In this document: one piece after another, positions 6,648 to 11,635 of the stretch | Position numbering within the stretch: position 1 is the stretch's first letter | Layout of the letters: each line of letters opens with the position of its first letter | Assembly (NCBI GenBank): GCA_045402695.1 | Contig: JAWPNA010000303.1 | Coordinates: 1-11,635, forward strand | DNA length: 11,635 nucleotides | Source of the DNA: JAWPNA01 sp045402695 | GTDB taxonomy: Bacteria; Acidobacteriota; Polarisedimenticolia; JACPZX01; DASXTC01 | Reading direction: 5' to 3' | Notes under the pieces: model-generated | The model's database searches: none | The model's input: only the letters and a program-made list of their open reading frames with translations | What the model was told of the DNA's origin: nothing | Program-made: the position numbers and the translations under genes

Positions 6648-6730
6648 CTGGCCCGCCCTGGCTGAAGAAGGATGACGTGGCTGCCCGCTTGGCATCCCCC
6701 GGGGGCGGCCGGCGCCTTTCGTGAGGCGGG

Positions 6731-6759
6731 ATTATGCCGCATCCCGGATCGGATATCAA
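6731..6759 (-). promoter_or_regulatory. Sigma70 promoter of the yicC-gmk-rpoZ-coaBC-udg-DUF47 operon
   Basis: On the minus strand TTGATA (6759-6754) and CATAAT (6736-6731) are spaced by 17 bases; each hexamer matches consensus at five of six positions. Transcription would begin near 6724, giving a leader of about 77 bases before the GTG at 6647. It sits in the 135-base gap after the aldo/keto reductase stop. No terminator for the upstream gene is visible there. The rest of the gap is GC-rich, with a CCCCCGGGGG palindrome at 6696-6705 within the leader. Confidence 0.7.
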
Positions 6760-6782
6760 CGGGCGATCCCTCCTGAGCCCCC

Positions 6783-7910
6783 CTATTTCCCGCGGCAGGC
6801 CAGCAGGATCTTGCGCGCCTCCTCGCCCGCGAGGCGGGGCAGGGCGGCCAGCGCCATGTTTTCCTCCACGTGCGCTGGCTGTCTCATCCCCACGAGGGCG
6901 GTGGCCAGTCCGGGGGCCGATCGCACGATCTGGAGGCCTCGTTGCGCGTTGGTGCGCGTGCCCGGGAGGAGCCGCTCGAAAGCCGGGGGGAGCGCCCGGA
7001 TCACCTGCCCTTGCAGCAGCGATCCGCTCGCCATCACCACCAGCCCGGCCCCGGCGGCGGCCTCGAGCAAGGGGACGCGGCGCCCGTCGAGCACCTGGGT
7101 CGGCGCCACGCAGGCTTCGCCCATGACGATGTTGAGGGGAAGCTGGATGGCCCGGAAGCGGTGCCGCTCGCCTCCCGCCTGCTGCGCCGCAAAGAGCAGC
7201 TCCTTGAGGGAGAGGTGGCCGGGATGATCCGGCGCGAGGCGGAAGCCATCCCATGTGGCCACGCCGTAGATCCCGATCGCCCCCTCGCGCGCCTTTTTCT
7301 CGAACAGCTCGAACGCGGCTCGCACCCTCATCAGGAATTCGTCGCGCCTCACGTCCTTGAGCTGCGTCTCGGGGTTGTGCAGGTAGTAGATGTCGAGGGT
7401 CTCGAGCCCCAGGTTGCTCCGGCTCCACTCGATCTGCGCCTCGAGATACTTGGGCGTCATGATGTGGCAGTCGGCCACCACGTCGTCCGGCCCGGCGATG
7501 CCCGGGCCCAGCAGCGCTTCGCGGAACCAGTCCGCGGGATTGGCCGGGTAGCCGCCGTCGAACGGGATGAACCCGCCCTTGGTGGCCACCACGATCTCGT
7601 CGCGCCTGAACCCATCGGCCGCGAGCGCGCGCAGCGCCTCTCCGACGGCACGCTCCGAGCGCTGGAACCGGTAGTTGATCGCCGAGTCGATCACGTTGCA
7701 GCCCGACGCCACCGCCTTGATGATCGAATCGCGGTACCCTTCGTCATCCTTGGCATCCGGCTCGCCGAGGTAGGTGCCGATGCCGAGGGACGAGAGCCAC
7801 AGATCCCCAACCGTCAGGAAGTGATCCGCGGCCACCGAGCCACGGAAGCGCTCCTTGTAGCGGGCCGTCCCCTCAAGTGTGGCCCGGCCCGGCATCCTCG
7901 GCTTTGTCAT
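6783..7910 (-). CDS. Aldo/keto reductase family protein
   Basis: A 375-residue NAD(P)H-dependent oxidoreductase of the AKR superfamily (TIM barrel). The catalytic tetrad appears intact: Asp75 and Tyr80 in VIDSAINYRFQRSE, Lys111 in VVATKGG and His178 in YYLHNPE. The cofactor phosphate-binding region near the C-terminus is recognisable (TNAQRGLQIVRSAPGLATAL, then GMRQPAHVEENM, about 320-352). It is longer than the usual 300-330 residues; the extra length is at the N-terminus and around 115-150 (FIPFDGGYPANPADWF onward). Substrate cannot be told from sequence. The ATG is fixed by GAAGGAGGGAGG immediately before it; the frame extends upstream into the DUF362 gene without similarity. It lies 34 bases after the DUF362 gene and is probably co-transcribed with it. 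Confidence 0.88.
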   Translation of the reverse strand: MTKPRMPGRATLEGTARYKERFRGSVAADHFLTVGDLWLSSLGIGTYLGEPDAKDDEGYRDSIIKAVASGCNVIDSAINYRFQRSERAVGEALRALAADGFRRDEIVVATKGGFIPFDGGYPANPADWFREALLGPGIAGPDDVVADCHIMTPKYLEAQIEWSRSNLGLETLDIYYLHNPETQLKDVRRDEFLMRVRAAFELFEKKAREGAIGIYGVATWDGFRLAPDHPGHLSLKELLFAAQQAGGERHRFRAIQLPLNIVMGEACVAPTQVLDGRRVPLLEAAAGAGLVVMASGSLLQGQVIRALPPAFERLLPGTRTNAQRGLQIVRSAPGLATALVGMRQPAHVEENMALAALPRLAGEEARKILLACRGK

Positions 7911-7922
7911 CCTCCCTCCTTC
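7911..7922 (-). promoter_or_regulatory. Purine-rich ribosome binding site of the aldo/keto reductase
   Basis: The minus strand reads GAAGGAGGGAGG directly before the ATG at 7910-7908, so AGGAG is spaced about 5 bases from it. This selects MTKPRMPG as the start rather than the in-frame extension to 7991, which would overlap the DUF362 gene. Confidence 0.75.
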
Positions 7923-7944
7923 AAGTTCTGTACGTCGGATTCTC

Positions 7945-9426
7945 TCATCGGTCGAGCTCGAGCGCCCCGGCCCACCCCGCGGGAGGCGCAAAGTTCAATG
8001 TCTGGGAGCGCAGCAGGTCGAATGGATGGCCCCAGCGGCTCGAGTTCGAGGCCACCTTGATGCTCTCGATCGAGGCGACCGCGGGATGCATCTCGCCGCC
8101 GATCGCGCGATCCAGAAGCGGGATCTTCCTCTCATCGAATCCCATCAGCCGGCAGCAGACGATGTCCACCGCCGCCGGGTTGGCGCCGGCCACGATGAGG
8201 CCCGCCGGGCGCGGCGATGGGCGCATGGGCCCCTCTCCTTCCCCCGCGATCACCGCGTCAACGATGGCGAGATAGCGGCGCTGGGGCGTCTCCCTGAGGG
8301 TGCCGGTGGCGTCGGCGTAGAAAAGAATCCGGTGCAGGTCGTGCACCATCCGCCACACGGTGTCGTTGCCGTGCCATGAGCCTTCCCAGTGGGGATCTTG
8401 AAACGCCACGAGCCTGCCCGTGGCCTTCACCGCCCTCTCGAGGAAGTGAAGCGCCCTCCTGGAAGTCCCCCCGCTGCGGCCCTCGATCTTGTCGCGCAGG
8501 ATCGAGACCATCCTCTTGCGCAAACTCGGATGCAGGTACTCGTCCCCGCCTGCGCCCAAGGGGCCGACGGTGTGATGCGGCAGCCAGTCCTTCGAGCCGT
8601 TGATCCCCACCAGGTTCTTCATCGCCCCCGTGATGCCGGCCTTCCGGTGCGTCTTGAGCTTCGGGATGTTGATGAAGACATCGGCCTTCAGGACGCTGAT
8701 CGGCATCAGGTAGGCGTGCGTTGCGTCGTTGTGCGCCTGGCGCATCGTGCGTGGATCGTACTGCGTCACGCGGAGTCGCCGCGCGCGCTCGGCGGAGATG
8801 TCATTGAATCGGCTGCGCGTTTTGAGGTCCACCACGCGATACCCCTCGGGATCGCCCTCGTTGGGGATGCGCGCGACGATGACGCCGCCCCGCTTCTCGG
8901 AGCGCTCCTTGCGGAAGTCCACCACGCGCACGGGGACGGCGGTGTGCCGGCGCGCCTCCTCCACGGCCCGGCCCACCCCCGAGCGCTCCAGGGTGTCGCC
9001 GAAGGCGGCGTATTGCAAGGGGGAGTCGCCCACGGTAACCGAACCCTTCCCGTGCAGCGCGATGAGGACGTAGTCGAGCACGGCCCGCACCACGGAACCG
9101 TGAGCCACCAGCGCGTCGAGGCCGAGGCCGTCCCCATGGAAATGGCGCACCAGGTTGGGCTTGACGACCACCCGGTCACCCGGCCGGATGATGTCGCCGA
9201 GCGGGTTCCAAAGGGGAGTCCCGTGGCGGGCGAGGTCGAGCCCAAGAAGACGCAGCGCCTCGCGCACTCCGGCGTAGACTTTGTTGGTGGGATCCAGGTG
9301 GAGCAGATCGGGCAGCTCCGGGTAATGCTCCGGCGGATCGAAGGGAGGCTCCACCGGATAGCTGCGGGCCCCCGTGTCGGCGACGGCCACCGGGTTCGAC
9401 TCGATTGCGCGGGGGACGGATGTCAC
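7945..9426 (-). CDS. DUF362 domain-containing protein of unknown function
   Basis: A 493-residue protein with the DUF362 layout: GDRVVVKPNLV (83-93), TVGDSPLQYAAFGDTLERSG (131-150), VFINIPKLKTHRKAGITGAM with KNLVGIN (250-276), and near the C-terminus IVDAVIAGEGEGP (388-400), AGANPAAVDIVCCRLMGFD (413-431). The biochemical role of most DUF362 proteins is unknown. Some members carry a ferredoxin domain; this one has no CxxC motif, and its only cysteines are the pair at 424-425. The segment about 295-385 (basic, then HWEGSWHGNDTVWRMVHDL) looks lineage-specific. No signal peptide or membrane helix is seen, so it is probably cytoplasmic. The start is uncertain: GTG at 9426 fits the promoter 17 bases upstream, but GTG at 9390 (VAVADTG) is also possible. 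It precedes the aldo/keto reductase by 34 bases and follows lpxB by 65 bases with its own promoter. Confidence 0.85.
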   Translation of the reverse strand: MTSVPRAIESNPVAVADTGARSYPVEPPFDPPEHYPELPDLLHLDPTNKVYAGVREALRLLGLDLARHGTPLWNPLGDIIRPGDRVVVKPNLVRHFHGDGLGLDALVAHGSVVRAVLDYVLIALHGKGSVTVGDSPLQYAAFGDTLERSGVGRAVEEARRHTAVPVRVVDFRKERSEKRGGVIVARIPNEGDPEGYRVVDLKTRSRFNDISAERARRLRVTQYDPRTMRQAHNDATHAYLMPISVLKADVFINIPKLKTHRKAGITGAMKNLVGINGSKDWLPHHTVGPLGAGGDEYLHPSLRKRMVSILRDKIEGRSGGTSRRALHFLERAVKATGRLVAFQDPHWEGSWHGNDTVWRMVHDLHRILFYADATGTLRETPQRRYLAIVDAVIAGEGEGPMRPSPRPAGLIVAGANPAAVDIVCCRLMGFDERKIPLLDRAIGGEMHPAVASIESIKVASNSSRWGHPFDLLRSQTLNFAPPAGWAGALELDR

Positions 9427-9431
9427 GCCTT

Positions 9432-9443
9432 GGAGGGGCCTCC
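9432..9443 (-). promoter_or_regulatory. Small hairpin covering the possible Shine-Dalgarno of the DUF362 gene
   Basis: The minus strand reads GGAGGCCCCTCC, which can fold with GGAG pairing to CTCC around a four-base loop. GGAGG is the only Shine-Dalgarno-like sequence before the GTG at 9426-9424, 12 bases away, and sits at the predicted 5' end of the mRNA. It may limit translation or may be chance in GC-rich DNA. Confidence 0.25.
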
Positions 9444-9450
9444 GGCGCGG

Positions 9451-9480
9451 AATCTACCGTCGCGCGATGGGCCGTGTCAA
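9451..9480 (-). promoter_or_regulatory. Sigma70 promoter of the DUF362-aldo/keto reductase pair
   Basis: On the minus strand a perfect -35 TTGACA (9480-9475) is followed after 18 bases by TAGATT (9456-9451), four of six to consensus. Transcription would begin near 9444, about 17 bases before the GTG at 9426. It lies in the 65-base gap after lpxB, so the pair can be expressed apart from the lipid A genes. Confidence 0.6.
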
Positions 9481-9491
9481 CGAGATTGACG

Positions 9492-10658
9492 TCAGCGCAG
9501 CAGCGAGGCGATGATCTCCGCGGCCCGGGCGAACGCGCCGCCTCCGCCGAGCTGCTGCCCCATGGCGCGCAGATCGCGGCGGGTACGCTCGTACAGCACC
9601 TGATCGGTGAGAAAACGCGAGATTTCCCCGGCGATCTTGTCCGGCGTGCACTCCGACTGGATCAGCTCCGGGACAATCCGCCGCCCCGCCACCAGGTTCA
9701 CGATGCAGTAGGTCTCGAGGTCCGTGAGCCGGCGGGCGACGCTGTAGGTGAGCGGGTGCAGCCGGTAGACGACCACCATCGGGACCTCCAGCAGTCCCGC
9801 CTCCATTGTGGCTGTGCCGGACGACACGATGGCGGCCTCGCACAAGTTCAGTGCCTCGTGGAAGTCCTCGTCGGTGATGACGGCGCCGGGCAGGTCCACC
9901 AGCTCGCGGACCGCTTCGCGGGTCAGCGTGGAGGCCACCGGGATCATGAACTGCAGGTTCTCGAACCGCTCCGACAGGAGGCGCGCCGCCCCCAGGATGG
10001 GCGGCAGGTTGCGCCGCACCTCCTTGAAGCGGCTGCCCGGCAGCAAGCCGATGATGCGCCGGGACGGATCGAGCCCGGCGAGGCGCGCCGCCCGTTCCCG
10101 ATCGAGGCGCGGTCCTGACGTCTTCAGGATCTCCACCAGCGGATGGCCCACGAAGGTGGCGTCCACGCCGCGAGCCCTGTAGAACTCCTCCTCGAAGGGG
10201 AAGATGACCAGCATCTTGTCCACCGTCTCGGCGATGGTGCGCACGCGGCCGGGCTTCCAGGCCCACACTTGAGGGCTGACGAAGTAGACCACGGGGATGC
10301 CCGCCGCCTTCGCGTCGCGCGCCAGCCTGAGGTTGAATCCGGGGTAGTCAATGAGCAGAGCCAGGTCCACCCCCGAGGACAGCTCCTCCACGCACCTGCG
10401 GAACGCCCTGCGGATGAGAGGAAGACTGGTGAGCACCTCGAAGAACCCCAGCACGGCGATCCGTTCGGCGTCCATCAGGGGCGCCAGGCCGGCCTCGCGC
10501 ATGTGCCTGCCGCCGATCCCGGTGAAGTCGACACCGGGCAGCAACCGGCGCACCGCGTGCATCAAACCGCCGCCGTAACGATCGCCGGAGGCCTCGCCGG
10601 CCACGATCAGGACGCGCCGGCTTTCCGGGCGCAGATCGACGCCGGCCGCCTCAGACAT
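9492..10658 (-). CDS. lpxB: Lipid-A-disaccharide synthase
   Basis: A 388-residue glycosyltransferase (family GT19) that joins UDP-2,3-diacylglucosamine to lipid X to form the lipid A disaccharide at the cytoplasmic face of the inner membrane. Family marks in order: LIVAGEASGDRYGGGLM (17-33), FTGIGGRHMREAGL (45-58), ALLIDYPGFNLRLA (100-113, with the conserved Asp), YFVSPQVWAWKPGR (125-138), FVGHPLVE (169-176), GLLPGSRFKEV (204-214, catalytic-type Arg210), AIVSSGTATMEAGL (276-289) and NLVAGRRIVPELIQ (321-334). Length is typical. The ATG at 10658-10656 overlaps the stop of the upstream acyltransferase gene by 8 bases, so the two are translationally coupled. It shows that this bacterium makes lipid A. 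No terminator is visible downstream. Confidence 0.96.
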   Translation of the reverse strand: MSEAAGVDLRPESRRVLIVAGEASGDRYGGGLMHAVRRLLPGVDFTGIGGRHMREAGLAPLMDAERIAVLGFFEVLTSLPLIRRAFRRCVEELSSGVDLALLIDYPGFNLRLARDAKAAGIPVVYFVSPQVWAWKPGRVRTIAETVDKMLVIFPFEEEFYRARGVDATFVGHPLVEILKTSGPRLDRERAARLAGLDPSRRIIGLLPGSRFKEVRRNLPPILGAARLLSERFENLQFMIPVASTLTREAVRELVDLPGAVITDEDFHEALNLCEAAIVSSGTATMEAGLLEVPMVVVYRLHPLTYSVARRLTDLETYCIVNLVAGRRIVPELIQSECTPDKIAGEISRFLTDQVLYERTRRDLRAMGQQLGGGGAFARAAEIIASLLR

Positions 10659-11355
10659 GACGCTCGCCCACCTGCGCGGCCCCGGACAGGGCCCCTCCCG
10701 CCAGGGCGCCGGCTTTCACGCTCAGATCCTGGAGGCTCCGCTCCAGGTCGCGGCGCGCCGATTCCATCATCTCTCTCCCGGCGTGCGCGGGCACTTCGAT
10801 CGGCTCACCGTAGACGAAGACGCCGCGCGAGAAGGGCCACGGCACGATGAACGCGTCCCACGACCCGAACACCTTCCTGCACGAGGCGGCGAACGCCACC
10901 GGCACGATTGGCGCGCCCGACAGCCTGGCCGCCTGGATCACCCCGGGCTGAACGCGATGGCGCGGCCCGCGCGGGCCGTCCGGGGTGAAACCTACATCGC
11001 AGCCCCGCCTGAGGGCCCGCACCGCGGCGCGCAGGGCCGAGGCGCCTCCGCTGGTGGTGGAACCCCGGATCGACTCGTGCCCGAAGTGATTCATCGTGCG
11101 CGCGATCAGCTCACCGTCATGATGCTCACTGATCATGATGGCGATGCGCCGGCCCGTGTAGGAATACGGCATGAGGAACATGTGCCCGTGCCAGAAGGCG
11201 TGGATGTAAGGGCGGTGCTGCGCGCGCAGTCTCTCGATCGGCTCGCGCCCCACGTGCGTGAGGCGCATGGTGCCTCGGGTGGCCCGAATCAGCATCGCCG
11301 CTGAGGGCGGCACCAGGGTCAGGCTCAAGCGCTTCCACAGGCTGGAGTTGGCCAA
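10651..11355 (-). CDS. DUF374 lysophospholipid acyltransferase-family protein (possible LpxJ-type lipid A acyltransferase)
   Basis: A 234-residue protein of the DUF374 branch of the LPLAT superfamily. Landmarks are PYIHAFWHGHMFLMPY (49-64), ISEHHDGELIARTMNHFG (75-92, the HxxxxD-like catalytic region), SIRGSTTSGGASALR (95-109), GFTPDGPRGPRHRVQPGVIQ (122-141) and GAPIVPVAFAA (147-157). The N-terminal 25 residues are amphipathic or hydrophobic and may hold it at the inner membrane. LpxJ, the late lipid A acyltransferase of Helicobacter and Campylobacter, belongs to this family. Coupling to lpxB here (8-base overlap) supports a lipid A role, but the acyl donor and position are unknown. The start is TTG at 11355-11353, chosen because GGGGAG lies 7 bases upstream and a -10 box lies about 17 bases before that transcript start. 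Met21 is an alternative but would remove the family N-terminus. Confidence 0.87.
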   Translation of the reverse strand: MANSSLWKRLSLTLVPPSAAMLIRATRGTMRLTHVGREPIERLRAQHRPYIHAFWHGHMFLMPYSYTGRRIAIMISEHHDGELIARTMNHFGHESIRGSTTSGGASALRAAVRALRRGCDVGFTPDGPRGPRHRVQPGVIQAARLSGAPIVPVAFAASCRKVFGSWDAFIVPWPFSRGVFVYGEPIEVPAHAGREMMESARRDLERSLQDLSVKAGALAGGALSGAAQVGERHV

Positions 11356-11358
11356 GAC

Positions 11359-11386
11359 GTGACTCCCCCTACACAGGCATTATAAT
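11359..11386 (+). promoter_or_regulatory. Candidate promoter of the epimerase gene
   Basis: GTGACT (11359-11364, four of six to TTGACA), a 16-base spacer and a perfect TATAAT (11381-11386). Transcription would begin near 11393, giving a leader of about 80 bases before the ATG at 11472. A weaker alternative lies closer: TTGCCC (11395-11400), 16 bases, GATTAT (11417-11422). Confidence 0.45.
11379..11386 (-). promoter_or_regulatory. Palindromic -10 element shared by divergent genes
   Basis: ATTATAAT is its own reverse complement, so a perfect TATAAT reads on both strands (plus 11381-11386, minus 11384-11379). The minus-strand copy would start transcription near 11372, about 17 bases before the TTG of the acyltransferase gene. 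No good -35 is seen for that direction (ATCCGC at 17-base spacing), so an activator or another sigma factor may be needed. Confidence 0.45.
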
Positions 11387-11434
11387 TCCCTGGCTTGCCC
11401 GGCGGATGGTCCGGTAGATTATCCGAAGCAGTCA

Positions 11435-11452
11435 GCGTCATGTCGGCGTCAT
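11435..11452 (+). repeat. Direct repeat GCGTCAT x2 with 11-base period
   Basis: GCGTCAT occurs at 11435-11441 and 11446-11452, one helical turn apart, in the leader of the epimerase gene between the predicted promoter and the ribosome binding site (AGGGAGG, 11461-11467). Spacing of this kind suits a protein dimer binding one face of DNA, but two 7-mers can also arise by chance. Confidence 0.3.
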
Positions 11453-11471
11453 TCCAGATCAGGGAGGATTG

Positions 11472-11635
11472 ATGGCGGAGCGGGTATTGATCACGGGCGG
11501 CGCCGGGTTCATCGGGAGCCACCTATGCGAGTACTTCATCGCGCGCGGCTTCGAGGTCATCTGCATGGACAACCTCCTGACCGGCAGCCGCGACAACATC
11601 TCGCACCTGATGGGACACGAGCGGTTCAGCTACAT
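11472..11635 (+). CDS. NAD-dependent epimerase/dehydratase, N-terminal fragment (UDP-glucuronate decarboxylase-like)
   Basis: The first 54 codons of an extended short-chain dehydrogenase/reductase acting on nucleotide sugars; the gene runs off the right edge. The dinucleotide-binding turn ITGGAGFIGSHL (residues 7-18, GxxGxxG) is followed by the acidic position that holds the NAD ribose in VICMDNLLTGSRDNI (30-44). The TGSRDNI and HLMGHERF pattern resembles UDP-glucuronate decarboxylase (UDP-xylose synthase) more than GalE or RmlB, but this cannot be settled without the rest. The ATG has AGGGAGG 4 bases upstream. The gene diverges from the acyltransferase-lpxB pair, so it probably supplies a sugar for surface polysaccharide or LPS. 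Confidence 0.88.
   Translation, partial: MAERVLITGGAGFIGSHLCEYFIARGFEVICMDNLLTGSRDNISHLMGHERFSY

Noticed and set aside
6648..6695. Upstream in-frame ATG (6695) as the yicC start
   Set aside because: The added residues are not conserved and the position lacks a properly spaced ribosome binding site; the canonical MIKSMTGFG start fits better.
6696..6705. CCCCCGGGGG palindrome in the yicC leader considered as a terminator
   Set aside because: It has no loop or following T-run and lies downstream of the operon promoter; it is likely just GC-rich sequence.
6870..9489. Long plus-strand open frames (6870-8060 and 8389-9489) opposite the aldo/keto reductase and DUF362 genes
   Set aside because: Their compositions are typical antisense shadows, rich in Arg, His and Gly, with no domain and no convincing start signals.
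1..11635. Search for CRISPR repeats, tRNA or rRNA genes, transposases, toxin-antitoxin or defence modules
   Set aside because: None seen. All open reading frames with real similarity are housekeeping, envelope, transport or uncharacterised metabolic genes; no repeat arrays or terminal inverted repeats were found by eye.

Overview
This is a gene-dense chromosomal stretch of high GC content (about two-thirds G+C by eye) from a Gram-negative bacterium. Lipid A genes (lpxB and a DUF374 acyltransferase) show that it has an LPS-type outer membrane. Gene order and protein style suggest an uncultured, high-GC, soil or sediment lineage such as Acidobacteriota, Rokubacteria/Methylomirabilota or Myxococcota-like. 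That placement is inference; no marker here fixes the phylum.

Layout. At the left edge is the 5' part of priA (minus). It is divergent from trmJ (plus), and the two ATG codons overlap. A plus-strand PiT-family phosphate transporter follows trmJ and has its own sigma70-type promoter. It converges, with an 8-base gap, on a minus-strand DUF47 (PhoU-like) gene. From there to the right, about 9.2 kb is entirely on the minus strand. Read in transcription order, this is DUF374 acyltransferase-lpxB, then DUF362 protein-aldo/keto reductase, then yicC-gmk-rpoZ-coaBC-udg-DUF47. Each of the last two groups is preceded by a recognisable promoter (TTGACA-18-TAGATT and TTGATA-17-CATAAT); the first has only a -10 box. 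At the right edge a plus-strand nucleotide-sugar epimerase/decarboxylase begins, divergent from the acyltransferase gene.

How the genes fit together. yicC-gmk-rpoZ-coaBC is a widespread housekeeping cluster (RNA turnover, GMP phosphorylation, RNA polymerase omega, CoA synthesis), and priA often follows coaBC. Here a family 4 uracil-DNA glycosylase and the DUF47 gene extend the operon, and the plus-strand trmJ-pit pair sits between this block and priA. PiT and DUF47 proteins are normally functional partners, so their convergent arrangement is unusual. The acyltransferase, lpxB and the epimerase form an envelope group. The DUF362-AKR pair has no assigned pathway.

Most notable points: CoaBC lacks the expected catalytic cysteine in its decarboxylase lid and also the usual Asn in its synthetase domain; trmJ looks leaderless; the PiT/DUF47 pair is convergent; and DUF362-AKR is an uncharacterised pair with its own promoter. 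I found no mobile element, CRISPR array, tRNA, rRNA, defence system or convincing intrinsic terminator. No intergenic gap exceeds 300 bases; the largest are 135, 116 and 84 bases.
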